A DNA stretch of 64,000 bases from Vulcanimicrobiota bacterium. Its GTDB lineage: Bacteria > Vulcanimicrobiota > Xenobia > Xenobiales > Xenobiaceae. The notes under the pieces were generated by a model. The model saw only the letters and a program-made list of their open reading frames with translations. It ran no database searches and was not told the DNA's origin. Shown one piece after another: positions 48,607 through 58,802 of the stretch (position 1 is its first letter; every line of letters begins with the position of its first letter). The stretch spans positions 1 to 64,000 of the forward strand of contig CALUQR010000007.1 of NCBI GenBank assembly GCA_944322965.1, written 5' to 3'. A program made the position numbers and the translations under genes.

Positions 48607-49419
48607 TCACTCTAAAGGGATACTCTCTAGATCTTCGGGAACCCAAACTCTACCCTTAAATGACTCTTGGGCTTCAGCGCTATATAACTGGCCCCGATCC
48701 TTTTGGGTGCGATCCTCAGTATGGTAGAGGATGAGATTCTCCACCCCTAATCCTTGGGCCACCCGCCCGGCGTCGAGGGCGGTACTGTGATTCTTGGCAT
48801 AAGGCTTAAATATTTGGCGATCTTTATAGAGACAGAAGGCCTCGCAGAGGAGGTAGTTAGCCCCTTCGACCTGGGGGCGATTGCGCTCATTGAAGGGCTC
48901 GTCTCCTAAACAGACTAGCTTGCGTCCTGAGGGTAAGGTGGCGCTAAAACCGAATTGACGGTCTTTAGTGGAGTGGATATCGAAGGCTAAGAGGTGGAGA
49001 TCGCCTAGTTGCAACTCTTGGCCGTCCTCTAAAATGCGCCACTCGATATTCTTTTCTAAGTAGGGGCGATCCTTACTGGAGAGGGTCAGCTGGCAGACCG
49101 TCTTTAAGGATTCTAGGGCCAACTGGTGGCCTAAAATGGGCAGAGAGCCGCTATATTTCCCATTTTTAACGGCGGTCAGAAATTGGCGCACTATCCAGAC
49201 TAAACCTAGAAGGTGGTCGCTATGGGCGTGGGTCAAAAAGACGCTATCCACTTGGGTGGGACTTAAACCCACGGAGCGCAAGCGCTCCAAGATCGTATTG
49301 CCGCCCCCGCCGTCTACTAGGAGAGTGTGGGCGGGGGTGCGCAGCAGGAAGCAGGTATTATAACGCGCGAGAGCGCCAGCGTTGCCAGTCCCTAAGAGGG
49401 TAAGTTGGGAGGCGCCCAT
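48607..49419 (-). CDS. Metallo-beta-lactamase fold hydrolase (RNase Z-like)
   Basis: 270 residues. LTLLGTGNAGALARYNTCFLL opens the fold. The metal motif THAHSDHLLG is at about residue 63, with GDEPFN and YHTEDR later. It resembles RNase Z-like or phosphodiesterase members rather than lactamases; substrate is uncertain. Its ATG abuts the stop of the upstream unknown gene, so translation is likely coupled. Confidence 0.8.
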   Translation of the reverse strand: MGASQLTLLGTGNAGALARYNTCFLLRTPAHTLLVDGGGGNTILERLRSVGLSPTQVDSVFLTHAHSDHLLGLVWIVRQFLTAVKNGKYSGSLPILGHQLALESLKTVCQLTLSSKDRPYLEKNIEWRILEDGQELQLGDLHLLAFDIHSTKDRQFGFSATLPSGRKLVCLGDEPFNERNRPQVEGANYLLCEAFCLYKDRQIFKPYAKNHSTALDAGRVAQGLGVENLILYHTEDRTQKDRGQLYSAEAQESFKGRVWVPEDLESIPLE

Positions 49420-50526
49420 CTAAATATCCTCGATCTCGGCGTACTCTACCTGGCGGTAAGGGCCGGTCAGTTGGGAGGGTAAACTCTCTATAAACTCCAA
49501 AAATTCGGGACTGTGGAGGTTATCGCGGGTCAGATAATGTTTAATGGGGATCTGTTCTTTTTTGAGCCAGGCTTTACCTAAGCGGAAGAGGGCCCTAGCT
49601 TCTACGATCTTGCCCTCCTTAGGAAATGGGCTAGGGAGATCGCTAAGCTTAATGAGATCGACTACCGGAAAGGCCATAGGCTGAAGATTGGGCCACTCGC
49701 AGAGGGTATAAACCTTAGCGCTCTGCAGATCTTGATAAAAGTGGATGTCAGGATACTGGTAACGGCGGGCGTTGCGCAAGTAACGCTGACTGAGCATCTG
49801 GCTTAAGAGGCGGTACTCCCAGACTACTTCTAACCAGGAACGGCGATATTGAGGGGAGGGGCCATGTTCTCTCTCCCAGAGGGCCCGGGCTTGGGAATTG
49901 GCCTGGCGCCAATACTCTAAAAGGGAGTCTAAGATAATATCTTCACTAGAGAAGAGAGGCGACTGAGCGTACTCTACCTGGAGAGCGGATTCTTCGGTCT
50001 CCTTAAACTGGAGGGGGTAAAATTCTACCTTAAGACCTAACTCGCGGGCTAGGGCCACGGGCATAGTGATGGTTTCCAGAGCAAAATAATGGGGACAAGG
50101 TAAGGGCAGCTCAAAGAGGAGGCCTAAATCGTCGCTATCGGTAGGCTGATAACCTACAAAGCGGGCTAAAGCCCTAGTAGAGCTCTGGTAATACTCATAG
50201 ACGGGATTTTGCCCGGCCTTAGAGGGGAGGAGGATTACCCCCTCTAAGCCCAAGAGGAAGCGGTGGACCTCCGACCAGGTGGGGAGATCGAAGCGTTGGG
50301 GACGCCGAAAGCGCAGGCTAAAATTGCCCCAACTGGCCTGAGGGAGCGGGTTACAGCGCGTATCGGCCACTTGGCTCCAACGCTTAGGAGCTCTAGAGCG
50401 CGGGGGGCGCCCGGCGTAGGTTGAGGAGCGACTGGCAGAACGGTAGATGCGACCTGGACGCCGCAAGGGTTGAGAGGGGGCCAAGGCGGGGGCTTCTCCT
50501 TCCGCCCCTATACTCTGTCGTCTCAT
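49420..50526 (-). CDS. Hypothetical protein
   Basis: 368 residues, no recognised family, no signal or membrane segment. The N-terminal 80 residues are Arg/Pro/Ser-rich. The rest has many aromatic residues (FSLRFRRPQRFDLPTWSEVHRFLLGLEGVILLP) and appears globular, mixed alpha/beta. The ATG at 50526 follows GGAGAG by a good spacing; an in-frame start at 50709 would add 61 residues of low-complexity sequence. It is the first gene in a run with the MBL hydrolase gene and uppP. Confidence 0.55.
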   Translation of the reverse strand: MRRQSIGAEGEAPALAPSQPLRRPGRIYRSASRSSTYAGRPPRSRAPKRWSQVADTRCNPLPQASWGNFSLRFRRPQRFDLPTWSEVHRFLLGLEGVILLPSKAGQNPVYEYYQSSTRALARFVGYQPTDSDDLGLLFELPLPCPHYFALETITMPVALARELGLKVEFYPLQFKETEESALQVEYAQSPLFSSEDIILDSLLEYWRQANSQARALWEREHGPSPQYRRSWLEVVWEYRLLSQMLSQRYLRNARRYQYPDIHFYQDLQSAKVYTLCEWPNLQPMAFPVVDLIKLSDLPSPFPKEGKIVEARALFRLGKAWLKKEQIPIKHYLTRDNLHSPEFLEFIESLPSQLTGPYRQVEYAEIEDI

Positions 50527-50763
50527 GCTCAGCTCTCCATCCTCTCCCGCAAGGCTAAATTGGCTGCCCCGTTCGCATCCTCTCTCTAAATACCTTGCCC
50601 CGCTGCGGGGGAGAGCCTGAAGAGTATAAAGTTTGGCCAAGGGCTGCCCGCTGGGGAAAATCCTTCTGCCTAGGCAGGAAGTCTTATGCCCATGGAAAAC
50701 AGCGCTCACCTTGGAAGAGAATATCCGTATTTCCGATGGAAAAGTGGTTTCTAAGCTTTAATT

Positions 50764-52605
50764 ATGGAACGTAAAGATTTAAGAAATTTAGCTATCATTG
50801 CCCATATCGATCACGGCAAGACTACCTTAGTAGACGGTCTCTTGCGCCAAGCGGGCGCCTTCCGAGCGGGCCAAGAGGTAGTAGAGCGAGTGATGGACTC
50901 CAACGACTTAGAGCGGGAGCGAGGCATCACTATCCTGGCTAAGAATACTTCCGTCCGCTATGGCGACGTCACCCTCAATATCGTCGATACCCCCGGCCAC
51001 GTCGATTTCTCTAGCGAAGTAGAGCGCATCTTGGATATGGTCGACGGCTGTCTCTTAGTAGTCGACGCCTTCGAAGGGCCCATGGCTCAGACTCGTTTTG
51101 TACTCAAGAAGGCCCTGGAGACCGGTCTGACCCCCATCTTAGTAGTCAATAAGATCGACCGTCCCGACGCCCGGCCCCAACAAGTAGTCGATGAAGTCTT
51201 GGAATTATTTATCGATTTGGGAGCGGACGAAAATCAGATCAACTTCCCGGTAATCTACGCCTCGGCCCGCAAACAGGTAGCTTCTTACAATCCCGACGGT
51301 CCCTTTGAAAATCTGCAGCCCCTCTACGAGACGATCGTCCAACATATTCCCTCTCCCGAGGGCGATCCCCAAGCTCCCCTGCAGATGCTAGTCAGCAATT
51401 TAGATTACGATGAATACGTGGGGCGCTTAGCGATCGGCCGGATCCTCAACGGTCACATTAGTCCCAGCCAGACCATCTGTTATGGCAAAGATAGCGAGAA
51501 TTGCCGCCAAGGGAAGGTGGGGCAGGTGCTCTCCTATTTTGGTTTGAGTCGCAAACCGGTAGAGACCGCTTCGGTAGGCGATATCGTCGCTTTGACGGGT
51601 TTGACGGACGTGGCTTTAGGAGATACTATCACCGACCCCGAAAATCCCTCCTTCTTGCCGGGCCTGACCATCGAAGAGCCCACTCTGGCCATGACCTTCT
51701 TGGCTACTAATAGTCCCTTTGCCGGCCGAGACGGTAAGTATGTCACCTCTCGCCAGCTGCGCGAGCGCTTGTGGCGCGAAGCGGAGCGCAACGTCGGTTT
51801 GCGGGTCAAAGCTATCGAAGGGCAGACGGATGCCTTCGAGGTCTGCGGGCGAGGCGAATTGCACCTCTCCATCCTCTTAGAGACGATGCGCCGCGAAGGT
51901 TATGAGCTCTCCGTAACCGCTCCTCGAGTCATTACCAAGGTCGTCAATGGCCAATTACAGGAGCCCATCGAGAATCTCACTTTAGATATCCCCGAAGAGT
52001 ATATGGGCGCCATTATGGAGCGCGTCGGAGCGCGCCGGGGCGATCTCATCAATATGACCGGCAGCGGCACGGGGCGGCTCCATCTGGAGTTTTCCATCCC
52101 GGCTCGCGGTTTAGTGGGCTTCCGTTCTGAGTGTCTGACTTTGACGCGCGGTTACGGGGTCATGAATTACCTCTTTGCCGGTTACGGTCCCTATCGCGGG
52201 GAGATCTCCAGGCGCACTCGGGGCTCGTTAGTGGCCGGAGAGACGGGGCCCGCCACCTCTTACGCCCTCTTCAACCTCCAAGATCGCGGCGTCTTCTTCA
52301 TCTCTCCGGGAGAGGATGTCTACGCGGGGCAGATAGTGGGCGAACATTGCCGCTCTAACGATTTAGACGTCAACGTCTGCAAGAAGAAGCATGTGACCAA
52401 TATGCGCTCTTCGACCTCCGATGAGGCCGTGCGCTTAGACGAGCCGCGCCGCCTGACCTTAGAACAGTGTTTGGAGTTTATCGCTGACGACGAGTTAGTA
52501 GAGATTACCCCCCACTTCTTGCGTATGCGCAAAGCTACTCTCGATGCTAACGCCAGAGCTAAGGAGCGCAAAGAGCGGGAGCGGCGCGACGGCCTCGTGC
52601 GTTGA
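50764..52605 (+). CDS. typA: Translational GTPase TypA/BipA
   Basis: A ribosome-associated GTPase of the EF-G type. G1 is [18 protein letters not shown]2 RGITI, G3 DTPGHVDF and G4 VNKID. The later BipA-specific motif [24 protein letters not shown] and C-terminal [28 protein letters not shown] are present. 613 residues is normal. It acts in 50S assembly and stress. The TerD run begins 110 bases later, same direction. Confidence 0.96.
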   Translation: MERKDLRNLAIIAHIDHGKTTLVDGLLRQAGAFRAGQEVVERVMDSNDLERERGITILAKNTSVRYGDVTLNIVDTPGHVDFSSEVERILDMVDGCLLVVDAFEGPMAQTRFVLKKALETGLTPILVVNKIDRPDARPQQVVDEVLELFIDLGADENQINFPVIYASARKQVASYNPDGPFENLQPLYETIVQHIPSPEGDPQAPLQMLVSNLDYDEYVGRLAIGRILNGHISPSQTICYGKDSENCRQGKVGQVLSYFGLSRKPVETASVGDIVALTGLTDVALGDTITDPENPSFLPGLTIEEPTLAMTFLATNSPFAGRDGKYVTSRQLRERLWREAERNVGLRVKAIEGQTDAFEVCGRGELHLSILLETMRREGYELSVTAPRVITKVVNGQLQEPIENLTLDIPEEYMGAIMERVGARRGDLINMTGSGTGRLHLEFSIPARGLVGFRSECLTLTRGYGVMNYLFAGYGPYRGEISRRTRGSLVAGETGPATSYALFNLQDRGVFFISPGEDVYAGQIVGEHCRSNDLDVNVCKKKHVTNMRSSTSDEAVRLDEPRRLTLEQCLEFIADDELVEITPHFLRMRKATLDANARAKERKERERRDGLVR

Positions 52606-52715
52606 CCTTTATAGGCGCTTACTAGGATTTCAGGCTTTAAGTGGCAAATATCCCTCCGCGTATGGGGTATTGAGGTTTAGAAGACGTCAAGATACGAGCG
52701 GGGTAGGTAATTGGT

Positions 52716-54647
52716 ATGGTAGTCACTGTAGGGCGTGGTTTCTGCGCTAAATTAGAGGAAGATCTGACGGAAGCGGAAGTTCCTCTGGAATTGGAATTGA
52801 GCGTAGAGGGCGAGGGAGATTATCTCTTCGCTTGCTTAGGGTTAGACTCTGAGGGCCGCCTCTACGGTGACGACTACGTCATTTGGGAGGAGCATCCCGC
52901 CAGTCAGGCGGAGGATTTGAGCTCCCATATGGAGCGCGCTCGGGCTACTTTTACGATCCATACCGCCGCTCTACCTGAAGATCTGGGGCGCCTGCTCTTT
53001 ACTATTAGTCCGCGCGCTGGAGCGGAAGATGGAGAGGCTGGCCCCCATGGCTACGCTCTGCGCCAGGGTGGGGAGGAGTTGTGGCAGGCCCAATTGGAGG
53101 AGGGAGAGGGGGCGGAAGAGCCTTCTAACTCTACTATAGCTCTCACTTTGGGGCGCTCTAAAAAGGGGGGCTGGCAATTGCGCGTCCTAGAAGAACCCTA
53201 CGCCGGCGATCTCCTAGACTTAATGGAAGAGTATGGCGCTGATCACGAGGAGCCCGCTCTAGAGCCAGCGGAGCCAGAAGAGCCGACAGTCGCCGAGGGA
53301 GAGCCAGAACTCCAGCTGGCGGAGGAACCTCTCCAAGTTACCCCGCCTGCGGAAGGGTCCGAGGAACCGGCCCCGGTCCAAGAGGTCGCTAAAGAGGCTG
53401 AGTCGCGAGAGTATCCCGCCCCCCTGCCTCTGCCGGAGACGGTCCCCCCCCCGCGAGTGGGTCCGGAGGCTACTTTTACCAAAGAGAACAATAATCTGAC
53501 TAATAATAGTAGCGGTGGGAGCTCTTTCTTAACTAAACGCGAGTCCGTGGACATCGTGCGTCCTCAAGCTGGAGGACAGGCTTTAGAGAGAGAGTCGCTC
53601 TCTAAAGAGGAGAGGGAGTTCGCCCTCTATTTAGAGTCTTTAAAAGCTCAAGACGAGCGCGCTAACCAGATTAATAAGTTCCAGACTCAGATTAGAGCGG
53701 TCGAGAAGCGCATGACTGAGCTCTATAAGATCAACCACCAAGTCCAATTGGAATTAGATAAGTTGGGAGAAGTTATCACCCAACTGAGGGAGCGCGTCCA
53801 AGAGGCCTTGGAGGCTCCGCCGCCGGCCCTAGCCACCGGGTCGGGCGAGGTCGTCTCTAGCGGCGGTCTCTTCTTACCGCCCGAACAGGCGGGACGCAAG
53901 CCGCTGCCCCAGATGGGGATCTTCAGTCCCCCGCGCGAGAACGCTTCCCAAGAGGTCTTGCCCGCCTTAGTTAAGACCGCCCCTCACTCCCGTTTTGAAG
54001 CGCTCTCCCAGTGTGAGATTGGGGCGGATGTCACCTTCGGTCAGTATCCTCAAGAGGAAGATGGAGCTCAGCGCCCCATCGAATGGTTGGTTTTGGATAA
54101 GCAAGGGGATACCGTCTATTTGCTCAGTAAGTACGGCCTAGACTCTCGTCCCTTCCACAATGGAGCGGGCCATCCGGGCTGGGAAGAGTGCGACGTGCAA
54201 CGTTGGCTGAATGGACGCTTCTTTGCGCAAGCCTTCGATAAAGAGGAGCAAAAGTGTATCGTCTGGACTAGGCTCACTAATAAGCCCACGGGGGTGGAGC
54301 GGCTCAAAGAGGACGCTATGAGCGACAGTTTCTCTAAGGTCTTTTTACCTAGCACCGGCGAACTGTTGCAGCTCTTCCCCAAGATCAAGACGGATAGCGC
54401 GGTGGAGGTTAATCCCGAGTTGGCTTGTAGGCCTACGCCTTACGCTCTGGCTCACGGGGCGGTCGCCCCCGAGGGGACGGGAGATTGGTGGTTGCGTTCG
54501 GCCTGCTCGCGCAAGGGAGGCGTAGTCTGCATTAACGCTTTGGGAGCCCTCGATATGCGCAGCGTGGGCATGCCTGAAGGGATGGTTCGTCCAGCTATTA
54601 GAGTAAAGTTAGAGACCCCCGCCGCCAATTCAAGGGCTAGCGGGTAA
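52716..54647 (+). CDS. TerD-like protein fused to coiled coil and DUF6273 domain
   Basis: 643 residues in four parts: a diverged TerD-type domain (about 1-175; DYLFACLGLDSEGRLYGDDYVIWEE is the core), an acidic Pro/Glu linker (176-290), a coiled coil (about 295-365; IRAVEKRMTELYKINHQVQLELDKLGEVI) and a DUF6273 domain (about 431-640; WLVLDKQGDTVYLLSKYGLDS, WLNGRFFAQAFD, WWLRSACSRKGG, VRPAIRVKL). TerD proteins bind calcium and belong to tellurite-resistance/stress systems; this one lacks the usual calcium motif. It opens a four-gene TerD run. The combination is not one I know as described. Confidence 0.8.
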   Translation: MVVTVGRGFCAKLEEDLTEAEVPLELELSVEGEGDYLFACLGLDSEGRLYGDDYVIWEEHPASQAEDLSSHMERARATFTIHTAALPEDLGRLLFTISPRAGAEDGEAGPHGYALRQGGEELWQAQLEEGEGAEEPSNSTIALTLGRSKKGGWQLRVLEEPYAGDLLDLMEEYGADHEEPALEPAEPEEPTVAEGEPELQLAEEPLQVTPPAEGSEEPAPVQEVAKEAESREYPAPLPLPETVPPPRVGPEATFTKENNNLTNNSSGGSSFLTKRESVDIVRPQAGGQALERESLSKEEREFALYLESLKAQDERANQINKFQTQIRAVEKRMTELYKINHQVQLELDKLGEVITQLRERVQEALEAPPPALATGSGEVVSSGGLFLPPEQAGRKPLPQMGIFSPPRENASQEVLPALVKTAPHSRFEALSQCEIGADVTFGQYPQEEDGAQRPIEWLVLDKQGDTVYLLSKYGLDSRPFHNGAGHPGWEECDVQRWLNGRFFAQAFDKEEQKCIVWTRLTNKPTGVERLKEDAMSDSFSKVFLPSTGELLQLFPKIKTDSAVEVNPELACRPTPYALAHGAVAPEGTGDWWLRSACSRKGGVVCINALGALDMRSVGMPEGMVRPAIRVKLETPAANSRASG

Positions 54648-54691
54648 GGCAAAGAGAGTAGACAAATATATAGAGGGTAGGAGGTTACGAG

Positions 54692-56053
54692 ATGGAGCGG
54701 GTGCAGCGCGGTTCACGTTTGCGGTTGGAGGGAGCGGTCCGTTGGGACCAGCCGCTCCAGATAGAGCTGGGGGTAGTCGGAGGGGCCAGTTACGATTTCG
54801 TCTGCTTCGGTTTGGACGCCCAAGGTAAGCTCTCAGACGACCGCTACATGGTCTTTTACAACCAATTGCGCTCTCCCCAAGGGGAGGTGGCCCTCCTCAA
54901 AGAGGATAACCCGGCCCTCTTCCAAGTCTCCCTCAACGCTTTACCCCCCTCTATTGAACGTTTGGCCTTTACCATCAATATCGATGCCGATACGCCGGGA
55001 ACTATGGGCCAGATCGCCTCTCAGCGGGTGAGCCTCAGTCAGAATGGGGCGGTTATTTGGCAATTAGACCTTCAAGGTAGCGATTTTGAGGCTGAGCGGG
55101 CGGTTATCGCTTTGGAACTCTATCGGCGTCAGGGTACGTGGAGGGCTAATTTCGTAGCTCAGGGCTTTAATGGCGGCTTGGCCGATCTCTTGCGCCACTA
55201 TGGCGGCGAAGAGGAGAGCGAAGCGGCCGCGGCCCCACCCGCCGTTCCGACTCCGGTTCCTGTCCCGGCGCCCGCTCTTACTCCAGCATCCCCTCCTACT
55301 ACAGCGCCAGCTCCCGCCCCGGCGGCTCCCGCTCAGAGGAGGAGCGCCTTCCAAGCGGCTCCGGTAGTAACGACCGTCTGTACCGTCTCCGCTGCGGGCG
55401 CCGCTCCCACGACGCCCGCTCCCGCCGATCCTTTAGCTAATTGTAAGGTGGGCGATACCGTAAAGTTGGGCCGTTATCCTCTCGAGGAAGAGGGTAAGTT
55501 AGAGCCCATAGAGTGGTTAGTCTTAGAAGTAGGATCAGGGGACGTGCTCTTACTCAGCAAGTACGGTTTAGATGCTTGTCGCTTCAATGAGGGCGGGAGC
55601 GGCCATCCCGGTTGGGATAATTGTAGTATCAACAATTGGCTCAACACTTCCTTCGCCAATAAGGCCTTCGATGCGGCCCAGCGCCAACGGATCGTAGTCA
55701 GCAATTTGAGCAATAAGGCGGCGGGGGCTAAGAACTTATCCGAAGATGATCTGCCCGCCAGTCAGGGGCGTATCTTCTTACTGAGCGTCGGAGAAGTAGC
55801 CCAATACCTGGCGGGAGGTAGGGTCGAGGCCTTAGCGGCGGCCAATAGCGAGACTCTCTGCGCTCCCACGGCTTACGCTCGCAATCGCGGGGCGATTGCC
55901 TGCGGCGGCAACGGTAACTGGTGGTTGCGCACCTCTTGCGATAAGAAGCGCTCGGCGGCTTGTATCAATTTCCGAGGTCTCGTCGGTTGTCGGGCCGTGG
56001 AGACCTCGGGTTGTACGGTGCGTCCCGCCGTGCGTATGCGTCTGACCACTTAA
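54692..56053 (+). CDS. TerD-DUF6273 fusion protein
   Basis: 453 residues. The TerD domain (about 1-175) has the core YDFVCFGLDAQGKLSDDRYMVFYNQ and the end FVAQGFNGGLADLLRHYGG. A Pro/Ala-rich linker follows, then DUF6273 from about 250 (GRYPLEEEGKLEPIEWLVLEV, LLLSKYGLDA, WLNTSFANKAFD, WWLRTSCDKKRSAACINF, VRPAVRMRL). It is very close in layout to the preceding gene but without the coiled coil, suggesting gene duplication. The SD is GGAGG. Expected to be cytoplasmic as no signal is seen. Confidence 0.82.
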   Translation: MERVQRGSRLRLEGAVRWDQPLQIELGVVGGASYDFVCFGLDAQGKLSDDRYMVFYNQLRSPQGEVALLKEDNPALFQVSLNALPPSIERLAFTINIDADTPGTMGQIASQRVSLSQNGAVIWQLDLQGSDFEAERAVIALELYRRQGTWRANFVAQGFNGGLADLLRHYGGEEESEAAAAPPAVPTPVPVPAPALTPASPPTTAPAPAPAAPAQRRSAFQAAPVVTTVCTVSAAGAAPTTPAPADPLANCKVGDTVKLGRYPLEEEGKLEPIEWLVLEVGSGDVLLLSKYGLDACRFNEGGSGHPGWDNCSINNWLNTSFANKAFDAAQRQRIVVSNLSNKAAGAKNLSEDDLPASQGRIFLLSVGEVAQYLAGGRVEALAAANSETLCAPTAYARNRGAIACGGNGNWWLRTSCDKKRSAACINFRGLVGCRAVETSGCTVRPAVRMRLTT

Positions 56054-56114
56054 AGAGCGTTAAGTTACTACCCTAATAGAGGATGGGAGTTTAGCGGGTC
56101 GGGAGGCTAGGATT

Positions 56115-57401
56115 ATGTTGAGCGTGGAGCGCGGCCAGCGTTTAAAATTAGAGGGTCTAGCTAAGGTAGATTGGCCCCTAGAAGTAAGCTTGGTAGTGAG
56201 GGGACCTGCTACTTACGACTTTAGCTGCTTTGGCGTCGATAGAGAGAATAAGCTCTCTGACGATCGCTATATGGTCTTCTATAACCAGTTGCGCAGTCCC
56301 CAAGGGGAGATTAGCCTCCAGTTAGGCCATAACGAAGCTAAGTTTACCGTAGCCCTAAGTTCATTGCCCCCTCAAATCGAGAAGCTAGTCTTTACGGTCA
56401 ACTTAGACGATCAATTGGCGGGCCATATGCAGCAGATTAGTTCGCAAAGCGTGACCTTAGAGCAGCGCGGGGTAAAGTTAGCCCAATTGGAACTGCGCGG
56501 TTCCGATTTCCAAGTGGAGCGGGCGGTTATCGCTTTAGAGCTCTATCTAAAGGATGGGATTTGGCGGGCCAACTTTGTGGGTCAGGGATTTAAGGGAGGA
56601 TTGGCTGAGCTTTTAAAGTTCTATGGCGGAGAGGAAGAGGCTGAGCCCAAGAACATTTCCCCTCAGCGGGAAGAGACGCCTCCTCCCAGTCCGGTAGGGG
56701 TTAGCAAAGGCGTCTCCTTAGAGAAGAAGTTAGCTCAAGAGGCGCCAGAGTTGGCCCCTTTGGCGCGCTCTTTGGGCTTAACTTTAGCCAAGCGCAATTT
56801 AGACGATTGTTTAGCGAAAGTGGCTCTAGTGATGGACGCTTCCGGCTCTATGTACAATAGTTACCGCGACGGGACGGTCCAGGCTATTCTCAATCGCATC
56901 TTCCCTCTAGCTTTGCGCTTCGATGACGACGGAGAGCTCGATTTTTGGTTCTTCGCCACTAAGGCTAAGCGTATGCCCAATGTCACTTTACAAAATTACC
57001 GGACGATTATCCCTAAGCGCTTCGCCAATTTGACTATGGCCCTGGGGGCTTGTAACGATGAAATTCCCGTCTTAGACGAGGTAATTGCTACTTATAGAGC
57101 TAGTAAATTGCCAGCCTACGTAGTCTTTATTAGCGATGGGGGCATAAGTAAGACGAAAGCTATTAGCAATCGCCTCTTGGAAGCGACTAGCTTACCTATC
57201 TTCTGGCAATTTGTAGGGGTTAGGGGCTCTAACTACGGTATTTTGGAACATTTAGAGAGCCTAGAGGGTCGCTCTATCGATAATACCTCATTCTTTACGA
57301 TGGACGACTTCGCTACGGTAGCTGACAACGTGCTCTACGACCGCCTCTTAGAAAGGTTCCCTCAGTGGCTCCAAGAGGCGCGCCGCCAGAAGATTATTTA
57401 A
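56115..57401 (+). CDS. TerD-VWA fusion protein (TerF-like)
   Basis: 428 residues. TerD core YDFSCFGVDRENKLSDDRYMVFYNQ is nearly identical to the neighbour, ending FVGQGFKGGLAELLKFYGG. A linker leads to a VWA domain from about 230: MIDAS motif MDASGSM (Asp240), then NLTMALGACNDEIPVLDEV and FISDGGISKTK. TerD-VWA (TerF) proteins are known from tellurite-resistance clusters, where they are thought to organise protein complexes. It is in the same unit as the two DUF6273 fusion genes. Confidence 0.87.
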   Translation: MLSVERGQRLKLEGLAKVDWPLEVSLVVRGPATYDFSCFGVDRENKLSDDRYMVFYNQLRSPQGEISLQLGHNEAKFTVALSSLPPQIEKLVFTVNLDDQLAGHMQQISSQSVTLEQRGVKLAQLELRGSDFQVERAVIALELYLKDGIWRANFVGQGFKGGLAELLKFYGGEEEAEPKNISPQREETPPPSPVGVSKGVSLEKKLAQEAPELAPLARSLGLTLAKRNLDDCLAKVALVMDASGSMYNSYRDGTVQAILNRIFPLALRFDDDGELDFWFFATKAKRMPNVTLQNYRTIIPKRFANLTMALGACNDEIPVLDEVIATYRASKLPAYVVFISDGGISKTKAISNRLLEATSLPIFWQFVGVRGSNYGILEHLESLEGRSIDNTSFFTMDDFATVADNVLYDRLLERFPQWLQEARRQKII

Positions 57402-57434
57402 GCCGGCCCAGGGTGGGCGGAAGGGGTTAGAGAT

Positions 57435-58802
57435 ATGGAATGGATCGCGCGCGGTTTCCGCTCTAAAATTGAGAAATATTTCTCACTTCAGGAACCAATT
57501 ACGGTCCGTTTGGAGGCTAAAGGGGATGAAGATTGCGCCTTCGCTCTCTTAGCTCTAGGGGCGGGTAACGTAGTAGTCGACGAGCGCTATTGGCTCTCCT
57601 CTAAGCGCCTCGCTTCGCCAGAGGGTAGCCTACGGATCTTAGAGTATTCGGCCCAGGCGGCTACCTTGCAGATCGATTTGAGCAAATTGCCCCCTCATTT
57701 TCCTCGGGTACTCTGTATAGTGGCGGTCGAAGGTTTGGGCTCTATGAGCCAATTGCAAAATTTGCAGATCGAAGCGGCTCAGGGAGGGACAGCCAAGTTA
57801 GCCGCCGTCTATAACGGGCCGGATTTCGTCTTGGAGAAGACCTTAATTGGCTTAGAGTTTTATCTAAAAGATAAAGTCTGGAGGATGGCCTTCTTGGGGC
57901 AAGGCTTTAGCTTCCCCTTAACGGGACTTTTGAGCCATTTTGGCGGGACTAAGAGTAGGCAGGCGGACCTTCCTGAAGAGTTCTTGCCAGCCGAACAGCG
58001 CGCTTCCAAAGTCGCCCCTGCGCCTGCCCCCCAGACACAGCCCATCGCTCCCAGTCAAGAGCCTCAGAGTGAGGGCTCAGGGCGCAAGAAGGGGCGTTCT
58101 GGTTCGATCAAAGATTGTACGACTACCGTCCCCCCTCTGGGCGATGAGTTTTCGCAGGCCTTGGCGGGGGCGGGGCTGAGCGATCTCAGCTATCCTTTCC
58201 GAGAGGCTCTGCGCCAGTACTCGCTCCCGCGTTTTATGGCTCAGGTAGCCTTAGTCGTAGACGCTTCGGGATCGATGTTCAATAATTTTGCCGACGGGAC
58301 GGTGATGGAGCTAGCTAATCGGGTGATGCCTCTGGCCGCTTATTACGATCCCCAACAGAGTTTAGATCTGTGGTATTTTGGGGGCCAATGTCGACGCCGT
58401 CCCCCTCTCAAATTGGAGACCTTAGCCAATGCTGTGCCGCGCGACTGGGAGCAGATGATAGTCGAACTGGGGTTTGAGAATAACGAGCCTCTAGTTATGC
58501 GCCAGGTAATCGAAAAGTATCGCCAAAGCCAAGTGCCTATCATCGTAGTCTTGGCGAGCGATGGCGGGGTGACGCGCAACGAGGAGATCTTGGAAGTTTT
58601 ATACGATTCCTTAGATATGCCCCTCTTGTGGCTCTTCTTAGGGATCAATGGCACGGGATTTGGGGTCTTAGAGGAGGTCTCTACCTACCCTGAGATTTCC
58701 GAGCGGGCCTATTTCTTAGAGCTCCCCAATTTAAAGTCTTTCCCCATAGCCAAGCTTTATGACTTTATGGCTAAGTCTATCGCTCAGTGGATGGTCAGTT
58801 AA
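57435..58802 (+). CDS. Diverged TerD-VWA protein
   Basis: 455 residues. The N-terminal 175 follow the TerD pattern but are diverged: DCAFALLALGAGNVVVDERYWLSSKRLASPEG replaces the DDRYMVFYNQ core, while FLGQGFSFPLTGLLSHFGG retains the end. The linker is Pro/Gln-rich. The VWA domain starts near 270 (VDASGSMFNNFADG, ELGFENNEPLVMRQVI, LASDGGVTRN), with an intact MIDAS. It ends the run of TerD genes 33 bases after the previous one. Possibly a partner of the TerD-VWA protein upstream. Confidence 0.8.
   Translation: MEWIARGFRSKIEKYFSLQEPITVRLEAKGDEDCAFALLALGAGNVVVDERYWLSSKRLASPEGSLRILEYSAQAATLQIDLSKLPPHFPRVLCIVAVEGLGSMSQLQNLQIEAAQGGTAKLAAVYNGPDFVLEKTLIGLEFYLKDKVWRMAFLGQGFSFPLTGLLSHFGGTKSRQADLPEEFLPAEQRASKVAPAPAPQTQPIAPSQEPQSEGSGRKKGRSGSIKDCTTTVPPLGDEFSQALAGAGLSDLSYPFREALRQYSLPRFMAQVALVVDASGSMFNNFADGTVMELANRVMPLAAYYDPQQSLDLWYFGGQCRRRPPLKLETLANAVPRDWEQMIVELGFENNEPLVMRQVIEKYRQSQVPIIVVLASDGGVTRNEEILEVLYDSLDMPLLWLFLGINGTGFGVLEEVSTYPEISERAYFLELPNLKSFPIAKLYDFMAKSIAQWMVS

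Noticed and set aside
52716-56053. Diversity-generating retroelement targets: C-type-lectin-like DUF6273 ends (WWLR...VRPA)
   Set aside because: There is no reverse transcriptase, no template repeat and no excess of AAY codons in the C-terminal ends; the fold similarity alone does not support a DGR.
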